From: Erythrobacteraceae bacterium
GTDB taxonomy: Bacteria > Pseudomonadota > Alphaproteobacteria > Sphingomonadales > Sphingomonadaceae
Direction of reading: 5' to 3'
Length of the DNA: 39,368 nucleotides
Assembly (NCBI GenBank): GCA_027489095.1
Contig: JAIYAL010000187.1
Coordinates: forward strand, 1 to 39,368
Every line of letters begins with the position of its first letter. Within the stretch, counting starts at the first letter, position 1. The notes below the pieces were generated by a model. It was given only the letters and a program-made list of their open reading frames with translations. It was not told the origin of the DNA and did not search any database. Positions 1-7,023 of this stretch are shown piece by piece. The translations under genes and the position numbers were made by a program.

Positions 1-119
1 ACGCCATGTCGATCACTCCATGATCCCCCGACTGCCAGCCAAGGGAACGATCAGAACATGGGTCAAATCTCAGTGGAAATTACGGCCTCTCCCGGGTCAC
101 TTCTCAGTGGCAATCAACA
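1..119. mobile_element. Terminal end of an IS21-family-like insertion sequence (partial)
   Basis: Two direct copies of a 17-bp repeat (GGGTCA, three variable bases, CTCAGTGG) lie at 60-76 and 94-110, and the second runs into CAATCAACA ending at 119. On the other strand this end reads TGTTGATTGCCACTGAG, which resembles the multiple terminal repeats and TGT tips of IS21 elements. No istA or istB coding sequence is inside the window; it would lie beyond the left edge. The family assignment rests on recalled terminal-repeat patterns, not on a transposase. Confidence 0.6.
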
Positions 120-513
120 AATATAGAACAATATCTCAAAGACTTATCGAACTCCAAGGAACATGGACTAGCGGATCCAGAGCCGACATCAGGTGACATC
201 ATCCGGTGCATCTAGGAGAAACCGCCGATAATTGCCGGAATTCCGCCGTTCCTGGACACCGGTCTCCCGGGTACGGTGTGCCTACTTCCACCCTTCAAAT
301 CGGCGCAGTTTCGAGTCCTTGGAATACAGTCCAAACAGCATCAGGTCGACAAGACCAGAGGGATGTTTGGCTGCACTGAGGCGCTGGCCTCCGTACTGTG
401 TCGACTTGTCCTGCTGGCCAGTGGCGCGTATGTTTGACACGAATGAGGCTAAGCCCCGGTTGCGGTCGGCTGTGGCCATTATTGAGGATCATGTCCGGGC
501 TTTCAGTCCAACT
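120..513. other. Region without a supported gene, between the IS end and the ALDH gene
   Basis: This stretch is less GC-rich than the island. Short open frames occur on both strands (for example 232-570 plus and 282-479 minus), but none has a recognisable domain or a good ribosome-binding site, and the plus frame runs into the end of the aldehyde dehydrogenase gene. It may be decayed sequence between the insertion sequence and the island. I see no RNA gene or clear terminator. Confidence 0.5.
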
Positions 514-1926
514 CTAGACCAACGCAGCCTTTGCATAGTTCATCACTTTGGCTTGGGTGAACTCGAGTAGGCCGTGCATGCCCATCTCGATCCCGACACC
601 AGACATCTTGGCACCGGCGAACGGCGTATCGGGCCCGATATCGCCATGCTTGTTGATCCACACTGAGCCGGAATCAAGCCGCGCGGCGACAGCACCTGCG
701 CGGGCCGGATCCGCCGACCAAACCGAGTTGCCAAGGCCGAAACTGGTATTGTTGGCCCGGGCCACAACGTCGTCGATATCGGCAAAGCGCAGCACCGGCA
801 GCACTGGCCCGAACTGCTCGTCGGTCACGAGGCGGGCATCGTCCGCGATATCGCGCACTATCGTCGGATTGATGAAATAGCCCTCGCCCTCCGGACTGTC
901 ACCGCCCGCGATGATCGTGCCTTCGGTGCGGGTCTCTTCGATCAGGGCTTTGAGCTTTTCGAACTGCACACGGTTCTGCACCGGGCCTAGCTGGGTGCCC
1001 TGTTGCGATCCGGGGCCGACGACCGCGGCGTTCGCGATCTCGGCCAGCTTGGCGCATACCGCATCATACTGGCTTTCGTGCACATAGAGCCGCTTGAGCG
1101 CGATGCAGACCTGCCCGTTGTTGACGAAGGCAGAATTGAACAGTTGCTGCGTGACCACTTCGGGATCGCAATCATCGAGCACAATGCCGGAATCGTTGCC
1201 GCCCAGTTCGAGCGTCATGCGCTTGAGGGAGGCAGAACCTGCCGCCATAACCTTGCTACCCGTGGTGGTCGAGCCGGTGAAGCTGACTTTGCGCACTAGC
1301 GGATGGCCGGTCAGCGCATCGCCCAGATCGTTGTTGTCCGTGACCACATTGACCACGCCGGCAGGTACCAAATCCTTCCACAACGCGGCGATTTCCAGCG
1401 TAGCCAGCGGGGTTGTGGCTGCGGGTTTTACAACGACGGTGTTCCCGGTGAGCAGCGCCGCGCCAACCTTGTTGACTGCGGTGAGGACAGGGAAATTCCA
1501 AGGCACGATTGCCGCGACCACACCGAGCGGGCAGCGATGTAACTCGATCCGGCGCGCCTCGCTGTCTTCGATTAGCTCAATGGGGATAGTCTGCCCGGCA
1601 TAGTAGCGAAGGAAATAGGCCGCACCGCCCACTTCGGCCTGTGCATCGGGGATCGGCTTGCCCTGCTCGCTGGTGAGCGTGCGGGCGAGCGATTCCAGAT
1701 TGGCCTCGATGACCTCGGCCATCTGAATGAGCAAGGCACTGCGCGCTTCCGCTGTGGTCTGCGACCATGTGGGAAACGCAGCGGCGGCCGCCGTGACTGC
1801 ATCCTCGAAGTCCTCGCGGGAACCGCAAGCACAGGTGTCAAACACCTGACCCGTGGCGGGATCAACGACATTAAGCGTGCGGTTGCCGGCAACAAGCTTG
1901 CCGCCAATCAACATCTGCAGGCTCAC
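514..1926 (-). CDS. NAD(P)-dependent aldehyde dehydrogenase (ALDH superfamily)
   Basis: Oxidises an aldehyde to a carboxylic acid with NAD(P)+; 470 residues is normal for the family. Visible motifs are PWNFP with Asn144, the coenzyme-site Lys167 (VVVKPA), catalytic-base Glu240 in LELGG and nucleophile Cys274 in NNGQVC. It starts with GTG, supported by an AAGGAG Shine-Dalgarno 8 nt upstream; an ATG at codon 5 lies too far from it. The GTG overlaps the stop of the upstream PQQ dehydrogenase gene (GTGA), so the two are probably translationally coupled. Context suggests it takes the aldehyde made by that dehydrogenase, although the PQQ enzyme is exported and this one has no signal peptide, so the aldehyde would have to cross the membrane. 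Substrate unknown. Confidence 0.93.
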   Translation of the reverse strand: MSLQMLIGGKLVAGNRTLNVVDPATGQVFDTCACGSREDFEDAVTAAAAAFPTWSQTTAEARSALLIQMAEVIEANLESLARTLTSEQGKPIPDAQAEVGGAAYFLRYYAGQTIPIELIEDSEARRIELHRCPLGVVAAIVPWNFPVLTAVNKVGAALLTGNTVVVKPAATTPLATLEIAALWKDLVPAGVVNVVTDNNDLGDALTGHPLVRKVSFTGSTTTGSKVMAAGSASLKRMTLELGGNDSGIVLDDCDPEVVTQQLFNSAFVNNGQVCIALKRLYVHESQYDAVCAKLAEIANAAVVGPGSQQGTQLGPVQNRVQFEKLKALIEETRTEGTIIAGGDSPEGEGYFINPTIVRDIADDARLVTDEQFGPVLPVLRFADIDDVVARANNTSFGLGNSVWSADPARAGAVAARLDSGSVWINKHGDIGPDTPFAGAKMSGVGIEMGMHGLLEFTQAKVMNYAKAALV

Positions 1927-3989
1927 TGGTCCGACTCCTTTGCTAGCAACCGGGCTCGGTCGGCGACGTATGCCCGCACAGATTCGACATCCTCAACCGA
2001 CATCCACCTGGCGAAGCCGACCATGCCATTTTCCTTAAGCGCGCCGTCGTGCACAACCGCCTGCCACGTCGCCTTGTCGGCCAGAACGCCAGACCGGCGC
2101 AGATCGGGCAGCACGCCCGAGGATCGCACCCCGCCGCCGTGGCAGACCGAGCAGGTGTTGCCGTAAAGCTCGGCGCCCTTGGCCACCGTTTCTGGCGTCC
2201 ATTCGTTCGGGACGATGACCGGCGGTGCCTGCGGGGCGCGTTCGATCTTGTAGGAGGCCTTTCCGCCGAGCGCGAAAACCAGAAGGCGGCCATTGGGCCG
2301 CGGCCCCTGCAGTTCGGCAAACGCTGCCGGCAGGCCATAGCCGCCACCGTAGCCCGCCATCACGGCGACATACTGCACGCCCTTGACCGAATAGGTGATC
2401 GGCGGAGCAATGATGCCGATGCCAGCATCGTAGGACCACAGTTCCTTGCCGCTTGTCGCTGCATAGGCGACCAGCTTGCCTTTGGCATTGCCCGCAAAGA
2501 CGAGTCCGCCCGCGCTGGTCAGCACGCCGCCATTGCCGGGGCCGCCAAGATCGACCCGCCAGGCCTCTTTCTGCTCCACCGGGTTCCACGCAATGAGGTA
2601 GCCACGAAGCGTGGCCCGGATCGCCTTTAGCGCGGCTTTATCATCAGGAAGGGAGTTGATCGCCAGATTCACGCCAAGGTTCCAGCCGCCCGGGCGCGCC
2701 ACGAAGGGCTTGTCGCTGACATAGGCAAGTGGCACTTCCTGCGCCGGGATATAGGCGAGCCCCGCTTGCGGATTAAAAGCCATCGGCTGCCAGTTATGGG
2801 CGCCGTGGCCGGAGGGCGTGGCGACGAACACGCCCTTTTCATAGCGGGCGTCGGGATTCTCCACGGGGCGGCCCGTCGCCATATCCACGCCGGTTGTCCA
2901 GTTGACGGGCACGAAGTTCCTGGCGGAAATCAGCTTACCGTTGCTGCGGTCGATCACATAGAACAGGCCGTTCTTGGGCGCCTGCATCATGACTTTCCGG
3001 TCTGCACCGCCGATCTTGAGCGTGGCGAGAATGATCGACTGGGTCTGCGTGAAGTCCCAGCTTTCACCCGGTACGCCCTGATAGTGCCACTTGTATTCGC
3101 CGGTATCGGCATCAAGCGCAACAACCGAGGAAACGAACAGGTTGTCGCCCTTGCCGTTCGAACGCAGGCGGTGATCCCACGGCGAGCCGTTGCCGACACC
3201 GATCAGGACCTGGTTGAATTCCTTGTCATAGACGATCGAATCCCAGACCGTGCCGCCGCCGCCGAACCTGGACCAGTCGCCGTCCCAGGTAGCCTGCATC
3301 TTGGCGATGATCTTGTCAGAGGCGGCGCCATCGGGGGCCGCACCCTTGGCAGGCGGCACCGTGTAAAAACGCCAGACCATCTTTCCGGTTTGGGCGTCAT
3401 AGGCGCTGACATAGCCGCGCACACCATATTCGGCGCCGCCATTGCCGATCAGCACGTTCCCCTTCACCACGCGCGGCGCGCCGGTGATCGTGTAGGGCTT
3501 GCTCTGGTCGACCGTCAGGGTTGACCAGATGAGCTTGCCGGTCTTGGCATCGAGCGCGATCAGCCGGCCGTCGAGCGTGCCGACATAGACCTTGCCATCA
3601 TAGAGCGCGGCACCGCGATTGACGACATCGCAGCAGGCCTTGAACCCGGTCTCGCCGGGGACCTTGGGATCGTATTCCCAGAGGAGCTTTCCACTCACCG
3701 CATCAAGCGCATAGACCTTGGACCAGGCAGTCGTCGTGTAGATCACCCCGTCAGCCACCAGCGGTGTAGCCTCGAGGCCTCGCGCGGTATCGAACTCGTG
3801 GCTCCAGGCGAGGCCCAGATTGCCGACCGTGCTGGCATCAATTGCGGTCAGCTGGCTGAAGCGCTGCTCCTCGGAGGTCCCGCCGTAGGTCCGCCAATCG
3901 CCCGACGATACGGAGGTGATCGGATCAGCGATGGCCTGTGCGCAGCCCGCAAGCAAAAGCGAAAGAACGACCGGATGAAACTTGCGCAT
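1923..3989 (-). CDS. PQQ-dependent alcohol dehydrogenase with C-terminal haem c (quinohaemoprotein)
   Basis: A 688-residue periplasmic quinohaemoprotein that should oxidise alcohols and pass electrons to a fused cytochrome c domain. The N-terminus has a signal sequence ending in a lipobox-like LLAGC (Cys16). The eight-bladed PQQ domain follows, with the vicinal disulfide Cys119-Cys120 and the expected metal ligands Glu187 (GAEYG), Asn267 (GNGSPW) and Asp312 (ESWDF). Two residues after Asp312 is Thr, not Asp, which points to calcium rather than a lanthanide. The haem motif CSVCH is at 613-617, with Met656 a likely axial ligand. The frame stays open upstream to 4130, but the start at 3989 is chosen because it begins the signal peptide and avoids the TonB gene. 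It lies downstream of a hairpin terminator and overlaps the ALDH gene. Confidence 0.93.
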   Translation of the reverse strand: MRKFHPVVLSLLLAGCAQAIADPITSVSSGDWRTYGGTSEEQRFSQLTAIDASTVGNLGLAWSHEFDTARGLEATPLVADGVIYTTTAWSKVYALDAVSGKLLWEYDPKVPGETGFKACCDVVNRGAALYDGKVYVGTLDGRLIALDAKTGKLIWSTLTVDQSKPYTITGAPRVVKGNVLIGNGGAEYGVRGYVSAYDAQTGKMVWRFYTVPPAKGAAPDGAASDKIIAKMQATWDGDWSRFGGGGTVWDSIVYDKEFNQVLIGVGNGSPWDHRLRSNGKGDNLFVSSVVALDADTGEYKWHYQGVPGESWDFTQTQSIILATLKIGGADRKVMMQAPKNGLFYVIDRSNGKLISARNFVPVNWTTGVDMATGRPVENPDARYEKGVFVATPSGHGAHNWQPMAFNPQAGLAYIPAQEVPLAYVSDKPFVARPGGWNLGVNLAINSLPDDKAALKAIRATLRGYLIAWNPVEQKEAWRVDLGGPGNGGVLTSAGGLVFAGNAKGKLVAYAATSGKELWSYDAGIGIIAPPITYSVKGVQYVAVMAGYGGGYGLPAAFAELQGPRPNGRLLVFALGGKASYKIERAPQAPPVIVPNEWTPETVAKGAELYGNTCSVCHGGGVRSSGVLPDLRRSGVLADKATWQAVVHDGALKENGMVGFARWMSVEDVESVRAYVADRARLLAKESDQ

Positions 3990-4022
3990 GGAATGCAGCC
4001 TATTTGCGAATGAGTGAAGTTG

Positions 4023-4057
4023 AAAAAAATGAGGGCACCTGCGTCGCAGATGCCCTC
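4023..4057 (-). terminator. Intrinsic terminator between the TonB receptor and PQQ dehydrogenase genes
   Basis: On the minus strand a hairpin with arms GAGGGCA/TGCCCTC (4031-4057), continued by an inner CTG/CAG stem, is followed at once by an AT-7 tract (4023-4030). This is a canonical rho-independent terminator for the receptor transcript. Only about 33 nt separate it from the PQQ dehydrogenase start, leaving little room for a full promoter. Confidence 0.85.
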
Positions 4058-4068
4058 GTGATGGTCCA

Positions 4069-6666
4069 TCAGAACTTGGCGCCGACTTCGATGCCGAACT
4101 GGCGCGGTGCCGCGCGGATCCGGTAGTCACTGCCGTAGCTGCCCTCGACGTTGATTGCGTTGGGGTAGTAGAGCTTGTTGGTCAGGTTCTTGACGTAACC
4201 GGCGATGGAGAAGTGCTGCGTCGTGTAGGAGATCCGGCCATTGATCAGCCAGTACGGCGCCTGGCCTTCACCCAGCGGCCCCCTGCCCGAATTGACCGAG
4301 CTCCCCTGCGGCCCGACATAGTCGTATGAGCCGAACACGTCATAGAAATACCGCCCCGTGTAGCTGGTATCGGCGTGGAACGTCAGCGTGCCGCCATCGG
4401 TCTTGTAGGCATCCCAGTCGAGCCCGATGTTGCCCGAAACCTTGCTGGCGTAGGGGAACGGATTGCCACCGACGTCGATCTTGCCGCCACCCGTCGAGAT
4501 GCAGTTGCCAACCTGAGGCGGCGTGCCGCTGATCGGTGCGGTCGGGCAGGCGCCGTTGTCGAACTTGCTGTCGAGCACGCCGAGCCCCGCGTTAAAGCGG
4601 ATATTGTCGGTGACAGCGAAGATGAGTTCAGCATCCAGACCGGTCAGCTTCCCGTCGAGGTTGATCAGGAAGGTCACCGAGCTCGGGTCAAGCAGCTGCT
4701 GCTGCTGGCTCTTGTAATTGTAGTGGAACGCCGAGAGGTTGAACTGCAAGCGGTTGTCGAAGAAGCGGCTCTTGATACCGACTTCGAAAGCATCGACCTT
4801 TTCCGGCTTGACGAAGTAGACCTGCGCAGCGGACTGGAACGCGAGGCCGTTGTAAGTGCCACCGCGATAGCCGCGGCTGTAGCTGGCATAAAGCAGCATG
4901 TTGTCAGCCGGCTTCCAGTCGATGATCGCCCGGCCCGTCAGCGCATTCGATCCATCGCGGCGGTTGAGCGGCTTTATGCTCTTGTCGAGCGCCGGATTGT
5001 CGCCAATGAAATACTTCGAAAGCACGCCGCCGGGTGCGTAGTCGGACACGGTATAGAGGCGCGGCGCGCCCGTATCGTCATAGAACGTGGTCAGCGCGTC
5101 GAGGTAGGCGAACTTGTCCTTGGTGTAGCGCAGGCCGGCAGTGATCTTGACCGTGTCGGTCAGCTCGTAGCTGGCCTCACCATAGATCGCGTAGGACTTG
5201 CGCTCCTGGGTGTAGTTCTGCGTGGCCTTCAGCGCGGTCGCCATGCCGCTCTCGCGGCCGAGGCCAGCGGGATTGAAGTAGGTCTTGGGGTTGCCGATCG
5301 CGGCGTTCACGTCGCTGAGGAAGCCGTAGAAATCAGGCGTGTTGTTGGTGACGATCTTGTCCCAACCGTAGTAGGCGCCAACGATAGCCTTGAACCGTCC
5401 GCTTGAGTAATCAAGCCGCAGATCCTGGTTGAAGCTGCGCGAGGTCGAGGCATAGCCGATCGAGCACACGTTGTAGGGCGTGCCGTCGCAGTCGATGCGG
5501 GGCAGCAGGCCATTGCGCGTGCGGTCGAAGCCGGTGATCGAGGTGAGGTTGACCTTGTCGCCCAGCTCGAACTTGGCGTTGAGCACAATACCGAAGGTCT
5601 TGGTCTCGGCCGTGCCGATCGAGTTGCCCTCGATCTCGCGGTCGGTCAGGCCGCGGCCCTTGGCGCTGTAAGCGGGCGGGAGGAAGTCGGTGAGATCCTT
5701 GCCGTTGCCGAACAGCTGGCTGGCAAGCGGGGTATAGAAGAAGCCGAACGCCGAATCGGCAAGGCTGATGGTATCGTTTGTGAGCGAAGGACCGTGGTTC
5801 TGCGGTGAATCCTGCCCGCCGACCGACTGCGCGACATAGGCCTTGAGGTTGAGATCGATCGTTTCGGTGGGTTTGAAGCGGATCTGCCCGCGAATGCCAA
5901 ACGATTCATGCCCGCCCGGTGAGATGCCGGCGTTCTTATCGCCAAACGCGACGTTGTCGGGAACTTTCGGGTTGGACTTGATCAGGCCGACCGGTTGCAC
6001 GTTGCGCACGTAGGGATCGGAATCGACGTAGCTGCCAGCGATGCGAATGCCGAGCTTGTCTTCGATCGGGGTGACTTCGATCGCGCCCTGCGCACTAATG
6101 CGGTTGAACGAGCCGTAACCCAGCGTGATCGCGCCGTTGGAACCTTGCAGCTTGGGCTTGCGGGTGATGAAGTTGATCGCGCCGCCCGTGGTGTTGCGGC
6201 CATAGAGCGTGCCCTGGGGCCCGCGCACGACTTCCAGTTGCTCGAGATCGAACAACTGTTGGCCATGACTGGCACGGAACGACTGATAGACTTCGTCGAC
6301 GTAGATGCCGACCGGCGACGCGGCGTTGGAGTTGTACTCGGTCCCGACGCCGATGCCGCGCACGGTGAAGTTCGGCTGGGTTTCGCCGTAGGCAGAGCTG
6401 ACCTGCAGGTTCGGGATCGAGTTGTTGAGGTCGGTCGTGGAGAACACGCCCTGCTTGGTGAGCTGGGCTGCATTCACGGCGGTGATGGCCACCGGCACGT
6501 TCTGAAGGTTTTCGCTGCGTTTTGTGGCAGTCACGATGATTTCGCCGAGGCCTTCGGCCGGAGCGGCCTGCTCAGCCTGGGGGGCAGCCTGCGCATGCGC
6601 AGTCGCGGCCAGCGACAGGACACTGGCCGAAACGAGCGCAGCGCGAAGGATGGTAGGTCTGGACAT
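4069..6666 (-). CDS. TonB-dependent outer-membrane receptor
   Basis: An 865-residue outer-membrane receptor, the size usual for sphingomonad TonB-dependent transporters. It starts with a signal peptide cleaved near AHAQA, then a TonB box/plug start (EIIVTATKRSENLQNVPVAI, about residues 42-61), the plug domain with the VRGPQGTLYGRN motif, and a 22-strand barrel ending in a C-terminal phenylalanine (VGAKF). The start has an AGGGGAG Shine-Dalgarno. It heads the leftward transcript and is divergent from the HAPMO-like BVMO operon, with palindromic operators in between. It probably imports the hydrophobic compound degraded by the island; an iron-siderophore role is less likely given the neighbours. 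No N-terminal signalling extension is seen. Confidence 0.94.
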   Translation of the reverse strand: MSRPTILRAALVSASVLSLAATAHAQAAPQAEQAAPAEGLGEIIVTATKRSENLQNVPVAITAVNAAQLTKQGVFSTTDLNNSIPNLQVSSAYGETQPNFTVRGIGVGTEYNSNAASPVGIYVDEVYQSFRASHGQQLFDLEQLEVVRGPQGTLYGRNTTGGAINFITRKPKLQGSNGAITLGYGSFNRISAQGAIEVTPIEDKLGIRIAGSYVDSDPYVRNVQPVGLIKSNPKVPDNVAFGDKNAGISPGGHESFGIRGQIRFKPTETIDLNLKAYVAQSVGGQDSPQNHGPSLTNDTISLADSAFGFFYTPLASQLFGNGKDLTDFLPPAYSAKGRGLTDREIEGNSIGTAETKTFGIVLNAKFELGDKVNLTSITGFDRTRNGLLPRIDCDGTPYNVCSIGYASTSRSFNQDLRLDYSSGRFKAIVGAYYGWDKIVTNNTPDFYGFLSDVNAAIGNPKTYFNPAGLGRESGMATALKATQNYTQERKSYAIYGEASYELTDTVKITAGLRYTKDKFAYLDALTTFYDDTGAPRLYTVSDYAPGGVLSKYFIGDNPALDKSIKPLNRRDGSNALTGRAIIDWKPADNMLLYASYSRGYRGGTYNGLAFQSAAQVYFVKPEKVDAFEVGIKSRFFDNRLQFNLSAFHYNYKSQQQQLLDPSSVTFLINLDGKLTGLDAELIFAVTDNIRFNAGLGVLDSKFDNGACPTAPISGTPPQVGNCISTGGGKIDVGGNPFPYASKVSGNIGLDWDAYKTDGGTLTFHADTSYTGRYFYDVFGSYDYVGPQGSSVNSGRGPLGEGQAPYWLINGRISYTTQHFSIAGYVKNLTNKLYYPNAINVEGSYGSDYRIRAAPRQFGIEVGAKF

Positions 6667-6729
6667 AGGCTATTCTCCCCTTGGCGCGTGCAAGGCTTTC
6701 CTGCCTGCATCGAGTCGCCTTCCCTTTTA

Positions 6730-6745
6730 TCAACACCTTCGTAGA
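6730..6745. promoter_or_regulatory. Degenerate copy of the TCAACA-N4-TGTTGA palindrome
   Basis: The left half-site TCAACA is intact and the right half reads CGTAGA (4 of 6 matches). It lies 64 nt upstream of the TonB receptor start and 18 nt from a better copy. It may be a secondary operator or chance. Confidence 0.3.
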
Positions 6746-6763
6746 TGAGATAGGTCACATTCG

Positions 6764-6779
6764 TCAACAGTGGTGTTAA
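6764..6779. promoter_or_regulatory. Probable operator upstream of the TonB receptor gene
   Basis: TCAACA-GTGG-TGTTAA, one mismatch from the perfect palindrome found at 6922, 17299 and 36048. It lies about 100 nt upstream of the receptor start. On the minus strand the half-site includes TTGACG, a possible -35 element, so a repressor bound here could block leftward transcription. Confidence 0.65.
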
Positions 6780-6921
6780 AATTTTGGCTGAAACAGCCAA
6801 GACCAGCGGCGGAAGTCCGATATTATCCCTGTTTTTCCAGCAAAAAATGTTGCAAACTCGGGACTTCGCCTTTGAAATGAGCCACCCGGACCAAGCGCTG
6901 TCAGCCCCAAGCAACGTCAAA

Positions 6922-6937
6922 TCAACATACCTGTTGA
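6922..6937. promoter_or_regulatory. Probable operator of the rightward BVMO operon
   Basis: TCAACA-TACC-TGTTGA is a perfect inverted repeat with a 4-nt spacer, identical in its half-sites to the copies at 17299 and 36048. It lies 69-86 nt upstream of the candidate BVMO starts. The right half-site overlaps a -35-like TTGACT. Confidence 0.78.
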
Positions 6938-7023
6938 CTTTTACCTCGCTATTGCGGACAGGGATGCCAACGCCGCTCCGCTGATGGCGCGTGCAGGGCA
7001 ATAACACGCAGTGGCAGGTAGCT

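Larger units (their letters stand above)
6667..7023. other. Divergent regulatory region between the TonB receptor and BVMO operons
   Basis: This non-coding interval is AT-richer than its surroundings. It holds one perfect, one near-perfect and one degenerate copy of the island-wide TCAACA-N4-TGTTGA palindrome. The half-sites TGTTGAC contain -35-like TTGACT (6934-6939, plus) and TTGACG (minus strand, within 6764-6779), but I could not pick convincing -10 boxes. The first candidate start of the rightward BVMO gene (GTG, 6991) also lies here. Confidence 0.6.

Noticed and set aside
232-570. 112-residue open frame on the plus strand
   Set aside because: No recognisable domain, no ribosome-binding site, and it runs into the 3' end of the well-supported ALDH gene.
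2766-3524. 252-residue plus-strand frame antisense to the PQQ dehydrogenase gene
   Set aside because: Shadow frame caused by high third-position GC; the protein looks like no family and the other strand is clearly coding.
4375-5406. 343-residue plus-strand frame within the TonB receptor gene
   Set aside because: Antisense shadow with low-complexity charged sequence and no domain.
6730-6745. Counting the degenerate palindrome as a full operator
   Set aside because: Only the left half-site is intact, with 4 of 6 matches on the right; it is listed at low confidence and not used to support the regulon.
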